Part shown: one piece after another, positions 24,798 to 31,728 of the stretch
Layout: each line of letters starts with the position of its first letter
Numbering within the stretch: the first letter of the stretch is position 1
Source: Leyella stercorea
Lineage (GTDB): Bacteria; Bacteroidota; Bacteroidia; Bacteroidales; Bacteroidaceae
DNA: 64,000 bases
NCBI RefSeq assembly: GCF_021531655.1
Contig: NZ_JADYUF010000007.1
Location: 37,756-101,755 of the forward strand
Direction: 5' to 3'
The notes under the pieces: generated by a model
Seen by the model: the letters and a program-made list of their open reading frames with translations, nothing else
The model's database searches: none
What the model was told of the DNA's origin: nothing
Program-made: the position numbers and the translations under genes

Positions 24798-26798
24798 TCA
24801 CGCAACATACTGAGGTTCAAGGGTATAAGCAATACAAAGGTTATTGATGTATGCCTTCTTGTCATCTGAAAGATTTGGGTGCTCTGCAATGAATGTCAGC
24901 AAGGTATTTTTAATCTCATCAAGGTTCATTGACTCAAAATCCTTGTGAGTCGGAAGTATTACGTTATCCTCATAGTTCTTATTATTGTCCACCTTGCTTG
25001 TTTCATCATCACAATTAACAACTTTAGGTTTGCCAAGAATACCCCACATTTTCATTTCACTACTCATCAATGATTTTGGTGAACGTGTTGAGAATACCTT
25101 GCGCCAATAGTTGTATTTTCCTTTTGATAGGGTTTGAAATACTCTCTTGAAGTCATTGAACTGCATTTCATTTATAAGACCTTTCTCAAGTGCTGACCTA
25201 ACTGCCTTGCACATATCTTCCATATAGGCAATAACGCTATGAATGTTCTTTGCTTCAATCTCCTTGTATTCATCAAGTACATCACGCATAAGATGTGAAC
25301 CTTGTTTCATTGTCAAATGAAGTTTGATGTACTCCCATACCTTTGGATTGTTAGTGTCGGGATTTGTGTACGTCTTATTTGCCGTTTGTGGCTGCACCGG
25401 AGCGACTTTCTTGTCATCGGTGGTATAGTTGTCCACCTGTGACGTTTTAACGGCTGTATCAACGTTATTTGATGCCTTTTCAGCGGCGGCGCAATTTGGG
25501 GTTATAATACAACGTTCTGAGATGGTATCACTTGAGTCTGATATGATGTTTGAGTTACACGCAATGAAGGAATAAACATTATTCTTGAATGATAGTATTC
25601 CAAAGCTGCCTGTTTGATTGACTGAGACATTGATTTGTTCCTTGCCAAGTGAGATGTATTGTTTCACTTGATGATATCCGTCTGATACGTTTTTAGAGTC
25701 ATTGAGATTCTCATATTCAGTGAAAAGATATTCCGTGATAACGTTTGATGTCTTTCCGTATATCGGTTGAAGTTTACCCCAAATTTCAAAATTATCATTG
25801 TTTGAAAGATTCTCATTGTTTGAGATTGTATCGCTTGAATTGTTCATTGTCATATCACTTGAGTTTGAATCATTTAAAATTTCATTATCTTGTTCAACGT
25901 CGGATGAACTATTAATTTCATCCTCTGTTTCACTTACTACTGTAAATTTTCCATTGATGAATTTTACAGTTGTATTGTCATTCTCATCCTCTGAGATTAT
26001 ATCATTTCCAAAGATTGAAAATTCCAATTCATTTTTACTTGAGTCTGAATCTGAGATATTCTCATTGCTTGAGATTTCATTGTCCGTTGAAACAAATGAA
26101 TCAACATCAAGGAATGGTAAATCAGATGGAATTTCATCATTGAGAATTTCATTTTCTTTTAATATCTCAAGATTATCTTCAGTTATAATTTCTTTTTCAT
26201 TATGGTCCTTAATATTATATCCTTCAGTAGTATCATTTTTATCATTTAAATTTATATTATTGTTTATGTTTATATTTAAGTACAAGTTGTAAATCTTTTC
26301 AAGCCATTCACTTGTACACTTGGACACTTGTATTAATTCATCTATTTTGTTTGTAAGTACTTGAAAATCAGTGCTTTTAGGTGTACAAGTAGGTGTACAA
26401 GTAGGTGTACAAGTTGTACACTTGGACACTTTTTTGGAACACTTGGTTACTTGTACACTTGGAGCAACGTATGATTTCATTGTATCATAGTTAATAGTAT
26501 ACTCGCTATTCTTACCCCTTTCACCTTTAGTACGTGAGATAAAACCTTTCTTCTCAAGTCTTCCAATTATAGCAGAAATACCATTTTTTGATATACCTGT
26601 AATAGTCTCAATGTAATTATAACCAACGGTGAATTTGTCTTGCTCATTGCCTGTATACAACAGCATTGATAATACCATCTTTGCTTTTTCTGTAATAGTT
26701 GTGTCATTGTTGATTGATTGATAATCATTCAAAAATGAACGTATTTCTTTCTTTTGTTCATCTGTTGACTGCTTAGTCTTTGACTTTGTAATCTTCAT
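24798..26798 (-). CDS. Phage replication initiator (lambda O-like), with embedded origin
   Basis: The 666-residue protein has an N-terminal winged-helix domain (residues 1-110: TEKAKMVLSMLLYTGNEQDKFTVGYNYIETITGISKNGISAIIGRLEKKGFISR), then a Cys/Thr/Pro repeat (near 125-145) encoded by the iterons. A long Ser/Asn/Asp/Glu-rich disordered linker follows (about 195-430), and then a helical C-terminal domain (about 490-600) likely to contact the host helicase or loader. The plan, a DNA-binding wing plus an origin inside its own gene, matches phage initiators of the O/DnaD type. It is followed by a weak hairpin at 24740-24790. Confidence 0.75.
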   Translation of the reverse strand: MKITKSKTKQSTDEQKKEIRSFLNDYQSINNDTTITEKAKMVLSMLLYTGNEQDKFTVGYNYIETITGISKNGISAIIGRLEKKGFISRTKGERGKNSEYTINYDTMKSYVAPSVQVTKCSKKVSKCTTCTPTCTPTCTPKSTDFQVLTNKIDELIQVSKCTSEWLEKIYNLYLNININNNINLNDKNDTTEGYNIKDHNEKEIITEDNLEILKENEILNDEIPSDLPFLDVDSFVSTDNEISSNENISDSDSSKNELEFSIFGNDIISEDENDNTTVKFINGKFTVVSETEDEINSSSDVEQDNEILNDSNSSDMTMNNSSDTISNNENLSNNDNFEIWGKLQPIYGKTSNVITEYLFTEYENLNDSKNVSDGYHQVKQYISLGKEQINVSVNQTGSFGILSFKNNVYSFIACNSNIISDSSDTISERCIITPNCAAAEKASNNVDTAVKTSQVDNYTTDDKKVAPVQPQTANKTYTNPDTNNPKVWEYIKLHLTMKQGSHLMRDVLDEYKEIEAKNIHSVIAYMEDMCKAVRSALEKGLINEMQFNDFKRVFQTLSKGKYNYWRKVFSTRSPKSLMSSEMKMWGILGKPKVVNCDDETSKVDNNKNYEDNVILPTHKDFESMNLDEIKNTLLTFIAEHPNLSDDKKAYINNLCIAYTLEPQYVA
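26155..26463 (-). other. Candidate replication origin: iterons plus AT-rich stretch
   Basis: Six TGTACA-centred copies lie between 26310 and 26463. Three tandem AGGTGTACAAGT units sit at 26379-26414 with an exact 12-bp period. Three (A)CTTGTACACTTGGA-type copies sit at 26310, 26412 and 26449 in the opposite sense. The adjacent 26155-26300 is nearly pure A/T and could unwind. The layout equals the phage lambda origin inside gene O. Confidence 0.65.
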
Positions 26799-26847
26799 TT
26801 AATTATGTATATATTTTTTATTATAACTCTGAATTTCATTTTATCTT

Positions 26848-26930
26848 AAAAAAAGTGAACGGTGAAAAGGAAATGAAAATTACAGAAAGAACCTTTTCAC
26901 CTGCGGATGGCCGTCCGCTCACTTTATTAT
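26848..26930 (-). ncRNA. Candidate structured leader or small RNA upstream of the initiator gene
   Basis: Downstream of early promoter E2 the minus strand folds into a three-way element. The outer stem is AAGTGA/TCACTT. The first arm is GGTGAAAAGG/CCTTTTCACC and the second is GCGGA/TCCGC. Seven T follow at 26854-26848. It resembles a terminator or attenuator 50 bases before the replication gene and could act as an independent RNA or as a control of initiator expression. Confidence 0.5.
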
Positions 26931-26933
26931 CTA

Positions 26934-26969
26934 TTTCTAATTATAAATATACTACTCCTTCACAAAAGT
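26934..26969 (-). promoter_or_regulatory. Early phage promoter E2 (toward the initiator gene)
   Basis: Minus strand ACTTTTG (26969-26963), 12 bases, ATATTTATAATTAGAAA (26950-26934). It is divergent from E1; the 110 bases between them are very AT-rich. With the structured RNA, E1 and E2 account for the gene-free stretch 26799-27113. Confidence 0.65.
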
Positions 26970-27057
26970 TTCAATATTTCACAAAAAATTTTCATCAAAA
27001 AGCATATTTTTTATTTTTCTTAACATATTTTTCTAAAAATATCATTTATAAGTAGTA

Positions 27058-27091
27058 TTTTTGGAATGTCAATGATATTTATAATTAGAAA
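27058..27091 (+). promoter_or_regulatory. Early phage promoter E1 (rightward operon)
   Basis: TTTTTG (27058-27063), 11 bases, ATATTTATAATTAGAAA (27075-27091), then AAGAAAGGAAC before ATG 27114. TATTTTTG at 27056-27063 also fits the host -7 box. Confidence 0.65.
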
Positions 27092-27113
27092 CTAATTAAG
27101 AAAGGAACTAAAA

Positions 27114-27344
27114 ATGAAACAGTACAATTCACTATATAACGTTATACTTGATGCCGTTGTCGCTATCGCATTCATATCAACAATGATTATTAATGCCTGT
27201 TCAATATCAAAGGTAAATGATACATTGCAGCAAATTGAACAATGTAATCAAAATGCAAAGGATTATCCAACGTTGAAAAATCAAGAATCAATGACAATGA
27301 AGGCTGATAGTCTATTTCAGACAATACCAAGTATATATAAATAG
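27114..27344 (+). CDS. Small membrane protein, first gene of rightward prophage operon
   Basis: The 76-residue protein has one predicted membrane helix at residues 10-31 (ILDAVVAIAFISTMIINAC) and then a polar, helical tail outside. The cysteine at the end of the helix could allow lipidation, but no clear signal-peptidase II box is present. It has a good AAGAAAGGA ribosome site and is the first gene behind E1. Membrane proteins here often act in superinfection exclusion; no direct evidence supports this. Confidence 0.62.
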   Translation: MKQYNSLYNVILDAVVAIAFISTMIINACSISKVNDTLQQIEQCNQNAKDYPTLKNQESMTMKADSLFQTIPSIYK

Positions 27345-27345
27345 A

Positions 27346-27357
27346 TGTACGTGTACA
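27346..27357. repeat. Palindrome TGTACGTGTACA
   Basis: A near-perfect palindrome two bases after the stop of the small membrane gene. TGTACGGGTACA at 18783-18794 is nearly identical, and both resemble the TGTACA iteron core, so a common DNA-binding protein is possible. Confidence 0.4.
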
Positions 27358-27440
27358 TTATATAATGTGATATCATAAGGTTGGGAATAGTATTGGGATA
27401 CGGAAAATGAATTGAATAATAATTCTATTTCTAAACCCAA

Positions 27441-27917
27441 ATGAATATCATTGACAATGAAAAAACCGATGTACAAGAATTAAAAGACTATCAAATGACA
27501 GTGAAAATATTATCAAGACTGTTCAAATCCTATCAACCAAACTTTTCAATGATGGCAAAAGGATGTGTGTTTGATGCAAAGATGTACTTTACCGACAATA
27601 ATAATGAACTATACCGTTATCATATAGAGATAAAATCAAGACGGCAAAATATGGAAGAATATGACACATTACCCTTGACGGTTCAAAAGTACTGCAACAT
27701 CATTGAAAGTTGCAAGTTAGGTGAAAAACCGATTTACATTTCAATAGTGAATGATGAGGAATATTATATATTTGACCTTGATAAATTAAATATGAATAAG
27801 GTTACTATAAAGAATTGGTACATAAATGACATAGAATATTCAGCTAACCCAAGCAAAAAGAAAATACCAACAATGTTCATTCCTGTAAATCAATGTGTAA
27901 ATAATGGATTAATATAA
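27441..27917 (+). CDS. PD-(D/E)XK nuclease-like protein
   Basis: This 158-residue protein shows the spacing of a PD-(D/E)XK nuclease core: an Asp at 45 in CVFDAKMYF, followed eighteen residues later by E63-I-K65 in YHIEIKSRR, within beta strands and after an N-terminal helix. It may cleave DNA or resolve branched intermediates, or be an inactive relative. It lies seven bases before the HNH gene and in the early rightward operon. Assignment is by motif only; no close family was recognised. Confidence 0.5.
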   Translation: MNIIDNEKTDVQELKDYQMTVKILSRLFKSYQPNFSMMAKGCVFDAKMYFTDNNNELYRYHIEIKSRRQNMEEYDTLPLTVQKYCNIIESCKLGEKPIYISIVNDEEYYIFDLDKLNMNKVTIKNWYINDIEYSANPSKKKIPTMFIPVNQCVNNGLI

Positions 27918-27923
27918 AAACGG

Positions 27924-28217
27924 ATGCCATTTATAAACAAACCTAAACCAAAACCATCTGACAGAAAAAAGCAACGTCAATCATTGTATAATAACAAACA
28001 GTGGAAGGCATTAAGTCAATATATGAGGATGGAAAATCCAATTTGCCAACGCTGCAATGATGCAATTACGGAAGACGTTCACCACATACTTTCACCGTTT
28101 GAATATGGATTGTCACACGCTGAAGCAATGAGAAGACTGTTATCCCCCAACAACCTTATTTGTCTGTGCCGTGAATGTCACAACATTTTGCACGGAAATG
28201 TTAAAAAGGACAATTAA
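27924..28217 (+). CDS. HNH endonuclease
   Basis: The 97-residue protein carries a full HNH motif with a zinc ribbon: C41xxC44, H53-H54, N77, C82xxC85, H86 and H90, following the usual YNNKQWKALSQYM lead. Phage HNH nucleases of this length commonly nick DNA and may aid packaging or resolve replicated DNA. Lysine/proline-rich N-terminal tail suggests DNA binding. It is intact, unlike the altered HNH protein at 22977-23345, and is the last gene of the rightward operon. Confidence 0.85.
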   Translation: MPFINKPKPKPSDRKKQRQSLYNNKQWKALSQYMRMENPICQRCNDAITEDVHHILSPFEYGLSHAEAMRRLLSPNNLICLCRECHNILHGNVKKDN

Positions 28218-28223
28218 AAGTAG

Positions 28224-28344
28224 TATATTTGTAATGTTGGGAATATTTATATATAGATAGTAACTTTCAAAAAGTTTCATATTTAAATTTTAAATTAGTT
28301 TTATATGATTAAAGGTGGACATTATTGCCCACCTTTATTTTTTT
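28224..28344 (+). ncRNA. Possible small RNA before the integrase 3' end (weak)
   Basis: TATATTTG at 28224-28231 matches a host -7 box just after the HNH stop, and a terminator ends at 28344. A transcript of about 105 nt would result, with an AACTTT/AAAGTT hairpin. No -33 box is visible, so this may be only the 3' untranslated end of the rightward operon. Confidence 0.25.
28311..28344 (+). terminator. Intrinsic terminator of rightward operon
   Basis: Stem AAAGGTGG/CCACCTTT with a 10-base loop followed by ATTTTTTT on the plus strand. It prevents readthrough into the integrase gene from the opposite side. Confidence 0.85.
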
Positions 28345-28346
28345 CC

Positions 28347-29699
28347 TTACCAATTAAATTTCTTCATCATCTTTGCAATCATCATTGCATTTTGTTCTGC
28401 TGTCACCTTAATGTATTTCAAGAAATTGGATTCTGTTGTGTGCCCTGTAAGCTGCATTATTGCAATTGTTGGCATCCCTCTTAAATACATAATTGTCGCA
28501 AATGAACGTCTCGCCGTGTGCATTCCTATCATTTCATATTTCTTGTAATGGTATGTATTGACCTTGCCTCCACGGTTTTCAACAACCGGAACAATTTCAT
28601 CTATACCTGCCAATCTTCCAAGATTCCGCAAATGGTTGTTGGTGTTTGCCTTGTCTCCAAGTTTTGGAAGGACACCATTATATTTTTGATAAATCGCCTT
28701 GACCATCGGATGAAGGGGTATTACAACCTGTCTTTTTGTTTTCTCGGCTGTGACATATAACAAGTCTTCACCATCCTTCACGCGCCAAACACCATCATTG
28801 AGTTTGTTTATATCTGAACGTCTCAGACCTGTCCAACAAGCGATAATGAAAAGGTCTCTTGTTGCTTCAATGTTGCTTTTTTCATCTATTTCACCTTGCT
28901 CTTTAAGACGTGGAATATCCAAGTCATAAATCCTCTTTATCTCTTCTTCTGTCAAATAGATGTTATCTACATCTTTGCCCTTGCCCTGCAACTCCTTGTA
29001 ATATGAATCATCTATTTCAATGCCATCTTTCTTTGCAGCATTGAGCAATGGCTTAAGAACTCCAAATGATGCAATAACGGTGTTCTGTTTGTAGTTCTTC
29101 ATCTTGTAGCACCAATTGGTATAAAGTTTTTCAAAGTCCTTTGATGTGAAGGTCTCAAACTTATCTGCCAACTTGCAATCGGTCAAAAAAGTTTGGAAAC
29201 GGTGGACAACGGTACGTTGATGAATCTTTGTTCTTTCAGCGACATAACGCATTGTGTGAGGGTCAATGCGGTCACTGTCAATGTACTTCAGCATCCATTC
29301 CGTTGCACCTTGTTTCTGTCTGTCTTCTTCTTTTTGCTGTTTGCCTTGAAGGTTATTCAGACGTGCGGTAATTTCATTCTTCATTGCATCCGTATCATCA
29401 TAAATGCGGTCATTTGAAGTTGACTGTTTAACCATTGATGTAATTGAATCGGCAATTTCATCTAATTGCTTGTTAGTCTTCTTTGCGTCCCTGTTTGCCC
29501 TTACCGTGAATTTTTCATCTGATGTAAACAGACGTTGTGACTTGCTATCCCACATTGCTTTTGCAGCCTTGATGCCTGTTGATACCTTGACCTCCTTGAC
29601 AGGTTTACCCCAACGGACAATCAGTCTAACTGCACACATTTCATCTGTTGCCTTCTTGACTAACAGATTGAAGTTAAACGTTACTTTGAAATCTTCCAT
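28347..29699 (-). CDS. Tyrosine integrase
   Basis: The 450-residue recombinase inserts and excises the element at guaA. Its N-terminal arm-binding domain begins VTFNFNLLVKKATDEMCAVRLIVRWGKPVKEV. A SAM-like core-binding domain spans about 130-230, and the catalytic domain contains the Arg in CWTGLRRSDI, HTARRSFATIMYLRG (H-x-x-R), the later TGH and the nucleophile Tyr in NFLKYIKV. It is next to the attachment core and reads away from guaA. It has a near-perfect host-type promoter and could be constitutively active. Confidence 0.95.
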   Translation of the reverse strand: MEDFKVTFNFNLLVKKATDEMCAVRLIVRWGKPVKEVKVSTGIKAAKAMWDSKSQRLFTSDEKFTVRANRDAKKTNKQLDEIADSITSMVKQSTSNDRIYDDTDAMKNEITARLNNLQGKQQKEEDRQKQGATEWMLKYIDSDRIDPHTMRYVAERTKIHQRTVVHRFQTFLTDCKLADKFETFTSKDFEKLYTNWCYKMKNYKQNTVIASFGVLKPLLNAAKKDGIEIDDSYYKELQGKGKDVDNIYLTEEEIKRIYDLDIPRLKEQGEIDEKSNIEATRDLFIIACWTGLRRSDINKLNDGVWRVKDGEDLLYVTAEKTKRQVVIPLHPMVKAIYQKYNGVLPKLGDKANTNNHLRNLGRLAGIDEIVPVVENRGGKVNTYHYKKYEMIGMHTARRSFATIMYLRGMPTIAIMQLTGHTTESNFLKYIKVTAEQNAMMIAKMMKKFNW

Positions 29700-29736
29700 A
29701 TTGTGATAACTTTTAATTGTTTAATGTTTACGTCTG

Positions 29737-29768
29737 CAAAGATACCGTTAACTCCTGTTATTGCCAAA
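29737..29768 (-). promoter_or_regulatory. Integrase promoter, full Bacteroidetes consensus
   Basis: Minus strand TTTG (29768-29765), exactly 20 bases, TATCTTTG (29744-29737), matching the TTTG-N19/21-TAnnTTTG consensus. The start codon is at 29699. It lies beside the arm-type sites, so the integrase may repress itself. Confidence 0.8.
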
Positions 29769-29785
29769 TCCTTTAGCAATAATTA

Positions 29786-29840
29786 AGTGTCCACAATCAA
29801 ATTGTATGGTGTCCACGGGTGTCCATAGTGGTGTCCATAT
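29786..29840 (+). repeat. Right-end GGTGTCCA integrase arm-type sites (four)
   Basis: GTGTCCA-containing sites start at 29786, 29808, 29818 and 29830, all in the same orientation; the second through fourth overlap or abut. They mirror three sites at the left end. The first (AGTGTCCAC) is 18 bases upstream of the integrase -33 box. Confidence 0.65.
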
Positions 29841-29854
29841 TTCAAATATCGGGC

Positions 29855-29901
29855 AAAATAAAAGGATAACTGAGTAACAGACAGTTACATCAATTATCCT
29901 T
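29855..29901 (-). terminator. Prophage-borne terminator downstream of guaA
   Basis: Minus strand stem AAGGATAA/TTATCCTT with inner GTAAC/GTTAC, followed by TTTTATTTT. It lies about 70 bases after the guaA stop and stops guaA transcription before the integrase, replacing the native terminator now at 4209-4250. Confidence 0.8.
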
Positions 29902-29972
29902 GTAAACCATTGATTATAAATGAATTGATTCAAACTTTTCCTTATTCCCAAAGGGATTGAAAAGTATATCAA

Positions 29973-31583
29973 CTATTCCCACTCGATTGTTGATGGTGGC
30001 TTTGACGAGATGTCATAGCATACGCGGTTAACGCCACGTACCTTGTTGATGATCTCGTTAGAAACCTTTGCCATGAAGTCGTAAGGCAGATGTGCCCAGT
30101 CGGCTGTCATAGCGTCGGTAGATGTAACGGCACGCAGAGCAACTGGATGCTCGTATGTGCGCTCGTCGCCCATAACACCTACAGAACGTACGGTAGAGAG
30201 CAATACTGTACCAGCTTGCCAAATCTGATCGTAGAGCGAAACCTCAATCTCACCGTCGTGCATATCGGCAGGAACACCAGCAGCAAGTACACGGCGTGCG
30301 TCTTCACCACTCAACTTCACCTTGTAATCGCGCAAACCGCGGATATAGATGTCGTCGGCATCCTGAAGTATGCGTACCTTCTCGGGAGTGATGTCGCCAA
30401 GAATACGTACTGCCAAGCCAGGACCTGGGAACGGATGACGTGTAATCAAGTGCTCGGGCATGCCCATTGAGCGACCTACACGACGAACCTCGTCCTTGAA
30501 CAGCCACTTCAACGGCTCGCACAACTGGAGGTTCATCTCCTTAGGCAGACCGCCTACGTTGTGGTGGCTCTTGATAACCTTACCAGTGATGTTGAGCGAC
30601 TCGATACGGTCAGGATAGATAGTGCCCTGTGCAAGCCACTTGGCACCAGTCTGTTTCTTAGCCTCAGCGTTGAACACCTCAACGAAGTCACGGCCTATAA
30701 TCTTACGCTTCTCCTCAGGATCGGTTACACCAGCCAAGTCGTTGAAGAACTTCTCTGATGCGTCAACACCGATAACGTTCAGACCGAGACACTTGTAATC
30801 CTCCATTACATCACGGAACTCGTTCTTGCGCAACATTCCGTGGTCAACGAAGATACATGTGAGGTTGCTGCCGATAGCCTTGTTAAGGAGTACAGCGGCA
30901 ACGCTTGAGTCAACACCACCCGACAGACCGAGTATTACCTTGTCGTCGCCCAGCTGAGCCTTAAGTTCAGCTACGGTTGTCTCAACGAACGAGTCGGCGC
31001 TCCAGTCCTGACAGCTTCCACAGATGTCTACTACGAAGTTCTTGAGGAGCTGTGTACCCTGCAATGAGTGAAACACCTCGGGATGGAACTGAACAGCCCA
31101 TACCGGCTGCTTGGTAGAAGCATAAGCAGCAAACTTGACATTGGCTGTCGATGCGATGCACTTGTAGTCTTCTGGGATGGCCGTGATGGTATCACCATGG
31201 CTCATCCACACCTGCGAGTTCTCAACAAATCCGTGGAACAGCGGATTCTCGGCATCGAAGTGCTCGAGATTGGCGCGTCCGTACTCACGAGAGTCGGCTG
31301 CCTCAACCTTTCCACCGTTGGCGTAAGAGATGAACTGTGCGCCATAGCAGATGCCAAGCACCGGGATGCGTCCTACAAACTGGCTCAAATCAACCTTGAA
31401 CGCCTCCTTATCGTGTACCGAATAAGGGCTTCCGCTGAGGATGACACCGATAACGCTGGGGTCGTCCTTAGGGAACTTGTTGTAAGGCATAATCTCGCAG
31501 AAGGTGTCCAATTCGCGTACACGGCGGCCGATGAGCTGCGTGGTCTGCGAACCGAAATCAAGAATTATAATCTTCTGTTGCAT
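29973..31583 (-). CDS. guaA: GMP synthase (glutamine-hydrolysing), prophage-restored 3' end
   Basis: The 536-residue enzyme makes GMP from XMP. The glutaminase domain shows LGICYGAQ with the nucleophilic Cys and QFHPE (His, Glu). The PP-loop [11 protein letters not shown] follows at about residues 218-228, and the dimer domain ends [10 protein letters not shown]. The very last codons are supplied by the prophage attachment core, so the protein is unchanged apart from I-E-W-E versus the displaced V-E-W-E. GuaA 3' ends are established integration sites for tyrosine integrases. Confidence 0.97.
   Translation of the reverse strand: MQQKIIILDFGSQTTQLIGRRVRELDTFCEIMPYNKFPKDDPSVIGVILSGSPYSVHDKEAFKVDLSQFVGRIPVLGICYGAQFISYANGGKVEAADSREYGRANLEHFDAENPLFHGFVENSQVWMSHGDTITAIPEDYKCIASTANVKFAAYASTKQPVWAVQFHPEVFHSLQGTQLLKNFVVDICGSCQDWSADSFVETTVAELKAQLGDDKVILGLSGGVDSSVAAVLLNKAIGSNLTCIFVDHGMLRKNEFRDVMEDYKCLGLNVIGVDASEKFFNDLAGVTDPEEKRKIIGRDFVEVFNAEAKKQTGAKWLAQGTIYPDRIESLNITGKVIKSHHNVGGLPKEMNLQLCEPLKWLFKDEVRRVGRSMGMPEHLITRHPFPGPGLAVRILGDITPEKVRILQDADDIYIRGLRDYKVKLSGEDARRVLAAGVPADMHDGEIEVSLYDQIWQAGTVLLSTVRSVGVMGDERTYEHPVALRAVTSTDAMTADWAHLPYDFMAKVSNEIINKVRGVNRVCYDISSKPPSTIEWE
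29977..29984. other. Right attachment core within guaA
   Basis: TCCCACTC overlaps the last three codons of guaA (GAG TGG GAA on the minus strand). It is the copy of the core that restores a functional gene end. Similarity to the left core continues imperfectly for about seven more bases. Confidence 0.78.
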
Positions 31584-31593
31584 TTGTTATATT

Positions 31594-31728
31594 GTTTAAT
31601 GATTAATGTTCAATTATTAATGTTTAATGATTAACGATTAATATTTAATTAGGGTGAAACCCTTAACTCGAAATTCCTAATTCAAGAACTCGTAATTCCA
31701 AACTCCTAATTCGTAACTCGTAATTCCT
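31594..31728. repeat. Degenerate simple repeats between guaA and nucleotidyltransferase
   Basis: The first part (31594-31650) is a loose (ATTAATGTTTA) repeat. The second contains AACTCG(T/A)AATTCC-type units at 31665, 31687, 31701 and 31715, the last three with an exact 14-bp period. The last unit is the 3' end of the nucleotidyltransferase gene, crossing its stop codon at 31706. Confidence 0.75.

Larger units (their letters stand above)
4281..29984. mobile_element. Siphovirus-type prophage integrated in guaA, about 25.7 kb
   Basis: The element runs between two TCCCACTC core repeats, one in the last codons of intact guaA and one beside a displaced guaA end. It encodes a tyrosine integrase at the guaA side, a replication initiator, HNH nucleases, small and large terminase, portal, prohead protease, HK97-type capsid, connectors, tail tube, frameshifted chaperone, tape measure and tail proteins. 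It is plainly AT-richer than both flanks and uses its own promoter motifs. The head-tail module is complete in order and frame, so particles may still form. No endolysin, C1-like repressor or excisionase is recognised, so the lysis and lysogeny genes are either novel or missing. Confidence 0.93.

Noticed and set aside
25798..26292. 164-residue plus-strand frame rich in Ser and Leu
   Set aside because: It is the reverse of the Asn/Ser/Glu-rich linker of the initiator and has no start context.
26379..26463. Cys-rich zinc finger in the initiator protein
   Set aside because: The repeated Cys/Thr/Pro residues are dictated by the DNA repeats, and the spacing (TCTPTCTP) does not fit a known zinc ligand pattern.
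26855..27055. 66-residue plus-strand frame between initiator and rightward operon
   Set aside because: It overlaps the structured RNA and early promoters and encodes low-complexity sequence; the DNA is better explained as a control region.
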